Origin: Streptomyces sp. NBC_01232
GTDB lineage: Bacteria; Actinomycetota; Actinomycetes; Streptomycetales; Streptomycetaceae
Direction of reading: 5' to 3'
DNA length: 64,000 nt
Assembly: GCF_035989885.1 (NCBI RefSeq)
Contig: NZ_CP108518.1
Span: 7,741,001-7,805,000 of the forward strand
The notes beneath the pieces were generated by a model that saw only the letters and a list, made by a program, of their open reading frames with translations, was not told where the DNA came from and made no database searches. Shown here one piece after another: positions 41,904 through 50,591 of this stretch. The position numbers and the translations under genes are program-made. Within the stretch, counting starts at the first letter, position 1; every line of letters begins with the position of its first letter.

Positions 41904-42490
41904 GCGACGAGCCCCTGCTCGGCCCGCTGGAGGCCGCCCGGATCCGCGAGGGCATCGCCGCGGCCGTCATCGGCGTCCCCGAGGGGCTGGCCGATTCCCT
42001 CGAACACGATGCGGCGGGCTATCTGCGCCTGGTGGACGCGTCGCGCGTCGGGGCCGAAGAGGCGAGCAGGCTCCTGCGCGAGGCCGTACAGGGCGCCAGG
42101 GCCGCCGGGCACAGCTGGGAAACGGTGGGCCGCATCCTGGGGGTCAGCCGTCAGGCCGCGCAACAGAGGTTCGCGGCGCCGGCCGCACCCGGTGCACCGA
42201 CCGGCGGGGGGCCGGGCTCTCCGGAGCGCCGCATCCTCAGCCCGCTCACCGCGTTCAACGAGATGGCCGCCCTGGACGAGGCCGGACGCGACGGATGGCA
42301 CCTGGTCGGCTACGGATCCTTCTTCCACGAGGTGGAGGTCTCCGGGCACCCGTGGGAGCACTGCCGTGTGACGCTCTCCTCCGGCGGCCGCCACCGGCGG
42401 ATGGAGGCGGCGGGCTGGATCCCCGTCGGTGAGGGCTGGTTCCCCTGGCGGTACTACAAGCGGCCGCTCGGACCCGTGAAGGAGAGCTGA
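41900..42490 (+). CDS. HTH-containing putative regulator
   Basis: 196-aa protein. A helix-turn-helix lies at ~residues 70-95 (SWETVGRILGVSRQAAQQRF), preceded by a helical N-terminal domain. The C-terminal ~85 residues are aromatic-rich (GWHLVGYGSFFHEVEVSGHP, EGWFPWRYYKRPLG) and unlike any common effector domain. Coupled to the upstream membrane protein by ATGA overlap. The tandem palindromes in front of the operon make autoregulation likely. Function otherwise unknown. Confidence 0.75.
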   Translation: MSDEPLLGPLEAARIREGIAAAVIGVPEGLADSLEHDAAGYLRLVDASRVGAEEASRLLREAVQGARAAGHSWETVGRILGVSRQAAQQRFAAPAAPGAPTGGGPGSPERRILSPLTAFNEMAALDEAGRDGWHLVGYGSFFHEVEVSGHPWEHCRVTLSSGGRHRRMEAAGWIPVGEGWFPWRYYKRPLGPVKES

Positions 42491-43256
42491 GGGCAGCGCG
42501 GGCGACCCCGCGCGCCGGCTCCGTGCCCTCACAGGGCGGCATGGCGGGCGCCGTACCTTGCCGGGACCGGACCCTGCGCACCGGCCGGAGCGCGGCGGGT
42601 GAACACGGGCGGCCCGCAAGGTTTTTGGCATCAGAGGCCAACTATTCGTCGGGCCGGCTCCGGGGCGACTACAAAGGTCGTCACCGAACCGGACCCGGCG
42701 ATGGGGAAGACGCCCCGTCGACGACCGGAATGATGTCGAAAGCGGTGGATGCGCGTGCATGCGTACGGCAGGATCGAATGGGGCGCCGGCCGAATATCGC
42801 CGAGGAGTCCGAGTTCCGGCCCCTTCGCCTAATACGGACGGTCATGCCGACGCTCGCGCCGCTCATCCCCGCATACGCATCGACGGGCGCGTGCCGGCGG
42901 CAGGGGGCCCGGTCGAACGGAGCAACTACGGCCCGGAGAAGGCCGATGACGTGCACCGATCGGCGCTCTCCCCCGAGCCGAAAGCACCTTGGGCAGCGTG
43001 ATGGTCCGGCTGCCGCGTGAGCGCGAACCGCAGTGCACCGCACGCGGAATTGCGCTGCTCACGGAAAGACTTCGCGCATCCGGACGGCCGGCGCACGTAA
43101 GGCCGGTCGCAGAAGTCGCAGAAAATTTTTCATATAGGCACCCATCCGCAGGCGTTGGGGCAACGAATGAGGAACGAGGGCCTCTCCAGGGTCACTCGAT
43201 TCCATCCCGTACGATCTGCGATTCCCTTCCTGGGGATCCACGGAACAGGAGCGAAT
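42491..43256. other. 766-bp region without a credible gene
   Basis: No ORF here has convincing family features or a ribosome-binding site. The last ~170 bp contain a 9-bp direct repeat (GTCGCAGAA twice, 43106-43123) and an AT-rich pocket (AAAATTTTTCATATAGG), unusual for this DNA and a good candidate promoter for the sortase operon. The rest could be decayed coding sequence or hold an unrecognised RNA. Confidence 0.5.
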
Positions 43257-44081
43257 GTGATAGTCAAGCGCACCGGTCGCCTCGTGGTTCTCGCCGCCGT
43301 ACCCGCAGCCGTGTTCCTGACGCTCGGCCTTTCCGGACCAGCTCTCGCGGAGGGCGGAAAGGCGTACCAGATCGACCTGGCGCAGTTGAACGCTTCGGGC
43401 TCCAGTGGAACGGTCATGCTCAGCCTCAAGGGCAATCAACTCACGGTGCAGATCGAGTCCGAGGGCATGGTGCCCGGACAGCCGTCGGCCCAGCATCTGC
43501 ACGGTTCGACGAAGGGGCACGACTTCAAGTGCCCTGACGCCACCGACGACACCGACGGCGACGGCGTCCTCAGCAACACCGAGGCCACCCACGACTACGG
43601 CGACATCAACATCTCGCTCACCACCGCCGGCGACACCAAGGCGACCAGCGGCCTGGCCGTGGACCGGATGCCCGTCGCCGACAAGAAGGGCAAGCTCTCC
43701 TACAAGCGGACGATCGCCGTCGGCCAGGACGTGGTCGACCACATCAAGGACCTGCACGTCGTCCAGCACGGCATCGACCGCAACAAGAACAAGAAGTACG
43801 ACTTCGAGGGCGCCGGCAAGAGCGAGCTCGACCCGAAGCTGCCCCAGGAGGCCACGGCTCCGACCAACTGCGGAGAGGTCAAGGGCGCGGCCGTGGGCTC
43901 CGTTCCCGTCGGCGGCATCGAGACCGGCGGCGGTTCGCCGGAGCGCATGGACGTGCCCGTGACGGTGCGCGACGGCGTGGCGATCACCGTACTCGCGGTG
44001 GTGGCCGGTGCGGTGGCCATCGGGCGCAAGCGCGTCGGCGGCCTCCCCGGCCGCCGGGAGACCACCGGGAGCGGCGCGTGA
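43257..44081 (+). CDS. Secreted/anchored protein with EF-hand-like loops
   Basis: 274-aa exported protein: signal peptide ~1-32 (LTLGLSGPALA), a CHRD-like beta domain (LSLKGNQLTVQIESEGMVPG, QHLHGS), an EF-hand-like loop DTDGDGVLSNTE, a second Asp/Asn-rich loop DRNKNKKYDFE, and a C-terminal hydrophobic segment (VAITVLAVVAGAVAIG) followed by basic residues. This is the architecture of a wall-anchored protein, but no LPxTG motif is present. GTG 43257 has AGGAG 6 nt upstream. It overlaps the sortase gene (GTGA), so it is a candidate sortase partner. Confidence 0.8.
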   Translation: MIVKRTGRLVVLAAVPAAVFLTLGLSGPALAEGGKAYQIDLAQLNASGSSGTVMLSLKGNQLTVQIESEGMVPGQPSAQHLHGSTKGHDFKCPDATDDTDGDGVLSNTEATHDYGDINISLTTAGDTKATSGLAVDRMPVADKKGKLSYKRTIAVGQDVVDHIKDLHVVQHGIDRNKNKKYDFEGAGKSELDPKLPQEATAPTNCGEVKGAAVGSVPVGGIETGGGSPERMDVPVTVRDGVAITVLAVVAGAVAIGRKRVGGLPGRRETTGSGA

Positions 44082-44830
44082 AGCCGGTCCCCGAGTTCTC
44101 CACGGCCTACGCGTCCGGCACGCGGCCCCGCCGCCGCCGGATCGCAGGCCCCCTGGCCGCCGCCGTCCTCGCCGGCTTCCTCCTCGTGGGGTGCGGCGGC
44201 CAGAACGCGGCGAAGCCGCCCGTACCGGAGGGGACGCTGCGGGGCGGGGCACCGGCCGCCGCCGACGCCGCACCCACGGGGAAGGCGCCCGCCGGTGGTG
44301 TTCCGGCGGCGCCCGCGGACGGATCCCAGAACGGTACGGCCGGGGGTGCGGGCGCGGGCAAGGCCGAGCAGGCCCTGGCCCGGTCGGAGCCGCAGAAGAT
44401 CACGATCCCCTCACTCAACGTGTCCAGCTCCCTGGAGACGCTGCGGCAGAACACGGACGGCACCATGCAGACCCCGAAGGATCCCGCGCTCGCAGGCTGG
44501 TACGAGCCGGGGCCCACGCCTGGCTCCCAGGGGCCGGCCGTGATCGCCGGGCACGTCACGTGGAACGGAGCGTCCGCCGTGTTCGAGAAGCTGAAGACGA
44601 TGAAGGGCGGCGACACCATCAAGGTGACACGGCGGGACGGCAAGACGGTCACGTTCACGGTGGACCGGGTCGCGGAGTACCCGAAGGCCGAGTTCCCCAC
44701 GCTGGAGGTCTACAAGAACCTCGACCACGCGGGCCTTCGACTGGTCACCTGCGGAGGCAACTTCGACGCCGGTAAGCACTACTACGACAGCAACGTGGTG
44801 GTGTTCGCCCGGATGACGGGCGCCGCGTAG
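44078..44830 (+). CDS. Class F sortase
   Basis: 250-aa sortase. The N-terminus carries a lipobox-like LLVGCGG after a hydrophobic stretch, then a disordered Ala/Gly/Pro linker to ~105. The catalytic domain (~110-248) has the class F His motif IAGHVTW, the nucleophile Cys in LVTCGG and a following Arg-less but otherwise conserved C-terminal strand (SNVVVFARM). It would transpeptidate or anchor surface proteins. The GTG start overlaps the upstream secreted-protein stop. Many Streptomyces carry this two-gene pair. Confidence 0.88.
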   Translation: MKPVPEFSTAYASGTRPRRRRIAGPLAAAVLAGFLLVGCGGQNAAKPPVPEGTLRGGAPAAADAAPTGKAPAGGVPAAPADGSQNGTAGGAGAGKAEQALARSEPQKITIPSLNVSSSLETLRQNTDGTMQTPKDPALAGWYEPGPTPGSQGPAVIAGHVTWNGASAVFEKLKTMKGGDTIKVTRRDGKTVTFTVDRVAEYPKAEFPTLEVYKNLDHAGLRLVTCGGNFDAGKHYYDSNVVVFARMTGAA

Positions 44831-44929
44831 CCGGACCGGACGCGAGGACGGGACGTACGACGGGGCGGCGAGGACGTCCGTCGGCCGCAGGGCCCCACTG
44901 CGGCCGACGGGCCCGCCGGCGACCGTCCG

Positions 44930-45961
44930 TCAGCCTGCCGGACCTGCCGGACCTGCCGGACCTGCCGGACCTGCCGGACCTGCCGGACCTGCCGGACCTG
45001 CGGGTGCGGACGGCAGTGGTGCGCGGGACCGGCGGACGGGCGGACCGTCAGGGCCGCCGGTGAGCCAGGAGCCGTCGCCCAGGGGTTCCACTTCGTACGG
45101 GTGCCTCGCCTCGACGGCGAACTCACCGCTGACCGTGCCCGTGTGCACGTCGATCAGGTAGTGGCGGAACCACTCCTCCTCGTCCTCGCGCTCACCGCCC
45201 ATGGTGACGACGGCGGTGTCCGGGGTCAGGTAGCCCCCGCTCCATTCCACACAGGTGTCCTCGGGGTCGTACCCGAAGGCCCCGACGGGCAGGGTGAACA
45301 GCACGTCCCCGCTGGGGTGGTCGTGGAAGGCGACGTCCTCCTGCCCGTGGTCGACGGTCATGAACTGCCGTCCACCCGGCGCCAGGCCGATCAGGCAGCG
45401 GTCCCACGACGGATACGTCACGAACCGCACCTCGCCGTCGGCGCCGGGCACACCCCTGAGAATGACGGATCCGTCCTGCCCCTCACCGATGCCGAGGTAG
45501 ACGCTGCCGTCCACGGGGTGCACGTGGTGGCCGGCCCCGTGCCCGGCCGTCTCCAGCTCGCGGCGTGCGAGGACCGCCCCGCTGTCGGCGTCGTACACGA
45601 CCCACTGGTCCCCGCCCCCGCGCAGCGCCATCGCGTCCGGCCGGTACACCCACACGGTCCGGCCGTCCAGGGACAGCACGCAGTCGGGCCGGTGGCCGTG
45701 GGGCACGTCGGAATGCGGCTCGAACGCCGACTCCCACACCAGGTCGCCGTCGCGCGTGAGGCAGACGACCGCGTTCCGCGTCGTGTACACGACGCGCTCC
45801 AAGTCGGACCGGACGGCCGATGCCACGGCCTCGTCGCCGGCGCGCGGCCGGAACACCGCGGCGGGCTCCAGCGCCCCGAAGGAGCCGGCGTCCATCACAT
45901 AGGCACGGATCAACCCGTCGTCCTCGCGCGTGACGATCTTCGGGGGCTGTTCGGGAATCAT
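44930..45961 (-). CDS. Beta-propeller-like protein with (Ala-Gly-Pro)n tail
   Basis: 343-aa protein. The first ~315 residues are repeated beta-strand blocks (RVVYTTRNAVVCLTRDGDLV, VYRPDAMALRGGGDQWVVYD, VYLGIGEGQDGS) suggesting a WD/PQQ-like propeller without signal peptide. The last ~25 residues are perfect Ala-Gly-Pro triplets. The DNA is a 9-bp tandem repeat, so length is likely variable between strains. ATG 45961. Function unknown. Confidence 0.75.
   Translation of the reverse strand: MIPEQPPKIVTREDDGLIRAYVMDAGSFGALEPAAVFRPRAGDEAVASAVRSDLERVVYTTRNAVVCLTRDGDLVWESAFEPHSDVPHGHRPDCVLSLDGRTVWVYRPDAMALRGGGDQWVVYDADSGAVLARRELETAGHGAGHHVHPVDGSVYLGIGEGQDGSVILRGVPGADGEVRFVTYPSWDRCLIGLAPGGRQFMTVDHGQEDVAFHDHPSGDVLFTLPVGAFGYDPEDTCVEWSGGYLTPDTAVVTMGGEREDEEEWFRHYLIDVHTGTVSGEFAVEARHPYEVEPLGDGSWLTGGPDGPPVRRSRAPLPSAPAGPAGPAGPAGPAGPAGPAGPAG
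44934..45003. repeat. 9-bp tandem repeat encoding Ala-Gly-Pro
   Basis: CCTGCCGGA is repeated about 7.5 times with almost no variation, in frame at the 3' end of the propeller-like gene and running to within one base of its stop. Contiguous copies without spacers exclude a CRISPR. Confidence 0.9.
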
Positions 45962-46213
45962 CCGCCGAGCCTAACGCCCGGGCGCGGCCCGCCCGGCGGC
46001 CGGGGACCCGGGCCGCAGCGCACCGGTCCGGCCCTGCACGAGCCGCCCCTCCCGAGCCGACACCCCCGACCGTCAGATGATGCTGACCTGCGTGAAGCCG
46101 GAAACAATGGGGATGTTCCGGCACGGGATCGGCCGCTCGAACGAGGAGGTCCAGGGTTTCGCCGGGGGACCGGCCGCGTGCGCCGACTGTCGTCACGACC
46201 GAGGTGGGATCCC

Positions 46214-46948
46214 ATGCCCCGCAGTACCCCCGATGGCGCCCGGCGGCTCCGGCGGCCGCTCGGTACCTGGACGGCCGTGGCCATCACGGTCGCCGTCCTC
46301 GGCGTCACCAATCTGGCAGTGCACCGCTGGTCGGGCCTGTGGGGCGTGGTGACGGCCGTCGTGGTCAGCTGCCTGTTGCTCGGGGTGCTGCGCCGGGCGG
46401 GCGGTACCCTCGCGGACGCCGGCCTGGCGCCGGGCACGCTGGCCCGCGGTGCCCGCTGGGCGCTGGCCCTGATCGGCCTGGTCGCTGTCGTCTACCTGGC
46501 CGGGGCCCTGCTGCCGGCCACCAGGACGCTGTTCGAGGACGAGCGGTACAGCGGGATGGACGGCAGCGAGGTGATGCTGCGCGCCTTCGTGCTGGTCCCC
46601 CTCGGTACGGTCCTGCTGGAGGAGGTCGCCTTCCGCGGCGTGCTCTACGGTCTCGTGCTCCGCGTCCGCGGCGCGGTGTGGGCGACCGCCGTGTCGAGCC
46701 TGCTGTTCGGCCTGTGGCACGTGCTCCCGTCGCTGAACCTGGCGACCGCGAAGCCGGCCCTGACCTCGGTCGTCGGTGAATCCGAGCTCGGAGCCGCGCT
46801 GGCCGTTGCGGGGGCCGTGCTCTTCACGGCGGCGGCCGGCGTCCTGTTCTGCGAACTGCGCCGCCGCAGCGGCAGCCTGCTGGCTCCCATGGGTCTGCAC
46901 TGGGCGGTCAACGCGCTCGGCTACCTCGCCGGGTTCCTGCTTCGCTGA
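46214..46948 (+). CDS. CPBP-family intramembrane metalloprotease
   Basis: 244-aa polytopic protein with six or so hydrophobic segments. CPBP/Rce1 motifs: EEVAFRGVLYG (catalytic EExxxR), LLFGLWHVLPS (His) and MGLHWAVNALGY (HxxxN). ATG 46214 has GAGGTGG. It would cleave or process prenylated or small peptide substrates in the membrane; such proteins also act in bacteriocin self-immunity, but no bacteriocin gene is adjacent. It converges on the hydrolase at 46955 with 6 bp between stops. Confidence 0.9.
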   Translation: MPRSTPDGARRLRRPLGTWTAVAITVAVLGVTNLAVHRWSGLWGVVTAVVVSCLLLGVLRRAGGTLADAGLAPGTLARGARWALALIGLVAVVYLAGALLPATRTLFEDERYSGMDGSEVMLRAFVLVPLGTVLLEEVAFRGVLYGLVLRVRGAVWATAVSSLLFGLWHVLPSLNLATAKPALTSVVGESELGAALAVAGAVLFTAAAGVLFCELRRRSGSLLAPMGLHWAVNALGYLAGFLLR

Positions 46949-46954
46949 GCGGGC

Positions 46955-48652
46955 TCACTCCGGCGGCGGCGAGACGATGTTCTTCAGCCGGTCCAGGTCC
47001 TGCGCGGTGAACCCGTCGGGCCGCATGACGGCGTTCCAGGCGTCGACGTACGCGGCCTTGTACGTGTGGCCGTGGCCGTCCGGCACGCCCGTGGAGAACG
47101 GCAGGTCGGCGGTGACCTGCCAGAAGGTCACGAACGGGATCCAGACCATCGCGCCGAGCACGTCCGTCCCGGGCTTCTCGCCGATCCAGTCGGGCTCGGA
47201 GAGCGCCAGCCGCGGGCTCCACCAGACGATCGGGTCGGACGGGTGCATGAGGTAGAGGACCCGCGTGCCGTCCCACGGCCGGTCCGCCGGAGGCAGCCCG
47301 GCTTCCGGGTCGTCGGTGAAGCGGACGGTGCGGCCCTCCCGGTAGACGGGCTCGATCTCGGGGCTTCCCGCGTCGCGGTGGTCGCTGAACTCGCGGAACA
47401 GGGTGTTGAAGTTGGGCGGGCCGGCGAAAACGGTGCCTGCCGTGCGGTTGCGCAGGTCGTACTCGCCGCTGAAGGCCGTCTCACCGCCGAACGACCCCAG
47501 GCTCTCACCCGCCACGAACAGCCGCGGGCGCTGGTCCTGAGGCAGTTTGGACCACTTGTCGTAGACCGCGTCGAAGAGGTCGCGGCCCGCCTCGCGCGCC
47601 TTGGACTGGTCGACGAGGTACGACATCCACGACGGCAGGTACGAGTACTGGATCGCCACGCTGGCGGAGTCCCCGTTGCCGAGGTACTCGAAGGAGTCCA
47701 CCGCGGCGGGATCCACCCAGCCGCTGCCCGTGGTGGTCATCACGAGGAGGTTCTCGCGCTCGAAGCCGCCCGCCCGTTCGAGGTCCGCGACGGCCCGGGC
47801 CGCCCGGGTCTCCGTGTCGTCGGAGGTCTCCAGCCCGGCGTACGCCCGGACGGGCTCCTGCGCCGTGCGGCGGGTGAACGCGCCGATCTCCTGGGCGGTC
47901 GGTCCCTTGCCGGTGAACGCCCGGCCCTCCCGGCCCAGCGAGTCCCACGGCACCAGCGAGCCGGGCCCGCCCGAACGCAGGGACGACGTGGGCTGGTGCA
48001 CGCCTTCCGGGGTTTCGGTGTCCCGCAGGGAGAAGGCCTCGTTGGAGGCGTTCACGAAGCCGTTCAGAAGCAGCCCGGAGAACGCGGCCCACGCCAGGCC
48101 CGCCACCAGGAGCCAGCCGACCACCTGGGCCGCCCTCCGGCCGATCCAGCGGTCGAGCAGATCGGCGGCCCGGCGGTACAGGGCTCGTAGCCCGCGCCCG
48201 GCCAGCAGCAGGAGGAGGAAGACGAGCGCGGCGACGAAGGGGCAGGCGACGGTGGCGAGCGCGCTGTAGTCGGTGACCCCCATGAGCCCGCGGATACGGT
48301 GCTGCCAGTACTGGCCGAGCCCGAACGCGACACCGAAGAGGACGACCGCGCAGACCGCCAGGACGATCCAGGACCGGCGCGAGGGAGTGCGGGCGTCACG
48401 GTCGGCGAAGGCGCGCCATACGTAGGCCGAGATCACGCCCAGCCCGTAGCCGATGGCCGCGCCGATGCCGCAGACCAGTCCTTGAAGCACGCCTCCGCGG
48501 GGGAGCAGTGACGGGGTGAAGGACAGGCACGCCAGGAGGAGCGCGCCCCAGCAGCCGGGCAGCGTCAGGCGGGGCACGAGACGGTGTGTGCGCGGTGCCG
48601 GCTCTCCTTGCGCGGGCTCTCCCGGTGCAGGCGCCGGCTGGTCATCGGTCAT
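46955..48652 (-). CDS. Membrane alpha/beta hydrolase (DUF-type, two-domain)
   Basis: 565-aa protein with an N-terminal block of ~5 hydrophobic segments (residues ~20-225) followed by an alpha/beta-hydrolase domain whose nucleophile elbow is GESLGSFGG. It matches the actinobacterial family with separate alpha/beta-hydrolase N- and C-terminal domains. ATG 48652 has GGAGG 5 nt upstream; ATG 48670 is less well placed. It follows the SulP gene on the same strand after 146 bp. Substrate unknown. Confidence 0.85.
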   Translation of the reverse strand: MTDDQPAPAPGEPAQGEPAPRTHRLVPRLTLPGCWGALLLACLSFTPSLLPRGGVLQGLVCGIGAAIGYGLGVISAYVWRAFADRDARTPSRRSWIVLAVCAVVLFGVAFGLGQYWQHRIRGLMGVTDYSALATVACPFVAALVFLLLLLAGRGLRALYRRAADLLDRWIGRRAAQVVGWLLVAGLAWAAFSGLLLNGFVNASNEAFSLRDTETPEGVHQPTSSLRSGGPGSLVPWDSLGREGRAFTGKGPTAQEIGAFTRRTAQEPVRAYAGLETSDDTETRAARAVADLERAGGFERENLLVMTTTGSGWVDPAAVDSFEYLGNGDSASVAIQYSYLPSWMSYLVDQSKAREAGRDLFDAVYDKWSKLPQDQRPRLFVAGESLGSFGGETAFSGEYDLRNRTAGTVFAGPPNFNTLFREFSDHRDAGSPEIEPVYREGRTVRFTDDPEAGLPPADRPWDGTRVLYLMHPSDPIVWWSPRLALSEPDWIGEKPGTDVLGAMVWIPFVTFWQVTADLPFSTGVPDGHGHTYKAAYVDAWNAVMRPDGFTAQDLDRLKNIVSPPPE

Positions 48653-48798
48653 CGCTTCCTCCGTCGTCATGGTCCCGCGGCCCGGCCGGTCCTGCCATCC
48701 GGGGCGAAAGCCCGCGGTCGGCGGGCCGCGGCGGGCGCGTTCCACGCACCCGTCGGGCCGTCACCTCCCGCCTCGCTCCTCTCCGTCACCCCTCGCCG

Positions 48799-50577
48799 TC
48801 ACTTCTCGTCGGCGGGCGGTTCCTCCGGGGTGGCGGCGGTGGCCGACGCGGAGGTCCACTGCGCTCCGGTACGCAGGCGGAAGGCGGCGACGGCGGCCTC
48901 CACGGTGGGGAAGAAGTGGCGGGGGTCGATGGTCCGGGTGAGTTCGTACCGCTCGATCTTCTGCCGCACCGGGTCCTTGAGCTCCGCGAACACGAGGTGC
49001 ACGTCCTCCTCGTTGAGCGCTTCGTCGAGCTCCTCCAGCACGTCGGCGGCGGTGGTGTCCACATCGGTCATGGGCTCCGCCGCGACCACGATCCAGCTCG
49101 GCCGCGGATCCGCGGCGGCCAGCCGCCGGATCTCGTCGCGGAAGGTCTTGGCGTTGGCGAAGAAGAGCGGGGCGTCGAACCGGTAGATGACCAGGCCCGG
49201 CAGCTGTTCGGCCTGCGGGTAGGAACGGATGTCGTGGTAGCCCTCCAGGCCCCGCACCCGCCCCAGTACGGTGTCGTACGGCCACCAGGCGCGCCGGAAG
49301 ACGTTGAGGACGGACAGGCCCACGGCGATGGCGATCCCGGGCAGCACGCCGAGCAGGGCGACCCCGACGAAGGCCGCGAAGCACAGCAGGAACTCCGCCC
49401 GGCGCTGCCGCCAGAGCCGTACGGCCCCCGGGACGTCCGCCAGGGACAGTGACGCGGTGATGACCACGGCGGCCAGGGCCGGCTGGGGGAGGTTGCGGAA
49501 CAGGCCCGGCGCCACCACGAGCATGAGGATGATCAGCGCCGCTCCGACGACCCCGGTGAGCTGGCTCCTGGCCCCCGCGCGCTCCGCCACGGCCGTCCGG
49601 GACCCGCTGCTGCTGACCGGGAAGCCCTGGAAGAGCGCGGCCGCCAGGTTGGCCGCACCGACGCCCGCCATCTCCTGGTTGCCGCGGATCTCCTGGCCGG
49701 AGCGCGCGGCGAAGGCGGAGGCGTTGGAGATGGTGTCGGCCAGGGACACCAGAGCGATGCCCAGCGCGCCGCCGAGCAGCGGCGCGACGTCGGCGAGCCG
49801 TACCGCGGGGATCGTGAACGGCGGGAAGCCCTCGGGCAGTACCCCGACCAGGCCGACGCCGTGCTCGCCGAGGCCGAAGGCGGTGGCCGCGGCGATCGCC
49901 AGGACCACCATCACGAGGACGGCCGGGACCTTCGGCAGGAAGCGCTGCAGGATCAGGACCAGGGCGATCCCGCCGAGACCCACGGCGGCCGCCGCCGGTA
50001 CGACCGCCCCGTCGGCGATCTTCTCCACGAGGCCGACGCACTCGCCGATCAGGTTGTCCGCCTCGACCTTGAAGCCGAGCAGCTTGGGCAGCTGACCGAT
50101 CAGGATGGTCAGGGCCAGGCCGTTCATGTAGCCGATCATCGTCGGTTTGGAGATCAGGTCGGCGATGAAACCGAGCTTCGCCACCGAGGCCAGGATCATG
50201 ATGGCCGCCACCATGACGGCGAGCATCGACGCCAGTGCGACGGCCCGGTCGGGATCCCCGTCGGCCGCCACCAGGGGCAGCACGGTCGCGGCGATCATCG
50301 GTCCCAGCGAGGAGTCCGGGCCCAGCACCAGGATCCGGGAGGGCCCGCACACCGCGTACCCGAGCATGCAGAGGATCGTCGTGTACAGGCCGGTGATGGC
50401 CGGCAGGCCCGCCAGTTCGGCGTACGCCATGCCCTGCGGCACCAGCAGTGTGGTCAGGACGACTCCCGCGACCAGGTCCTTCGCCAGCCACTCGCGCCGG
50501 TAGGACGACACCGCGCGGATACCGGGAACCGCCCGGAAGCGGGAGAGAACGGCGTGGCCGTCGCGCCGGGTGGTCAC
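48799..50577 (-). CDS. SulP-family anion transporter with STAS domain
   Basis: 592-aa SLC26-type permease. The signature ATVLPLV/SKPTMIGYMNG/AAALFQGFPVSSSGSRTAVA blocks span ~14 hydrophobic segments (residues ~30-420) and a cytoplasmic STAS domain follows (~440-560: VIYRFDAPLFFANAKTFRDE). Substrate could be sulfate, bicarbonate or another anion. The GTG at 50577 has AGGAAGGG, which overlaps the end of the upstream ATPase gene, 14 nt away. An operon of an anion carrier behind a cation ATPase suggests paired ion homeostasis. Confidence 0.9.
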   Translation of the reverse strand: MTTRRDGHAVLSRFRAVPGIRAVSSYRREWLAKDLVAGVVLTTLLVPQGMAYAELAGLPAITGLYTTILCMLGYAVCGPSRILVLGPDSSLGPMIAATVLPLVAADGDPDRAVALASMLAVMVAAIMILASVAKLGFIADLISKPTMIGYMNGLALTILIGQLPKLLGFKVEADNLIGECVGLVEKIADGAVVPAAAAVGLGGIALVLILQRFLPKVPAVLVMVVLAIAAATAFGLGEHGVGLVGVLPEGFPPFTIPAVRLADVAPLLGGALGIALVSLADTISNASAFAARSGQEIRGNQEMAGVGAANLAAALFQGFPVSSSGSRTAVAERAGARSQLTGVVGAALIILMLVVAPGLFRNLPQPALAAVVITASLSLADVPGAVRLWRQRRAEFLLCFAAFVGVALLGVLPGIAIAVGLSVLNVFRRAWWPYDTVLGRVRGLEGYHDIRSYPQAEQLPGLVIYRFDAPLFFANAKTFRDEIRRLAAADPRPSWIVVAAEPMTDVDTTAADVLEELDEALNEEDVHLVFAELKDPVRQKIERYELTRTIDPRHFFPTVEAAVAAFRLRTGAQWTSASATAATPEEPPADEK

Positions 50578-50591
50578 GTACCGGCCCTTCC

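Noticed and set aside
42523..43020. Possible 165-codon gene
   Set aside because: No ribosome-binding site, no recognisable domain, skewed composition; treated as intergenic.
44934..45003. CRISPR-like array
   Set aside because: Units are contiguous 9-bp repeats with no spacers and are coding.
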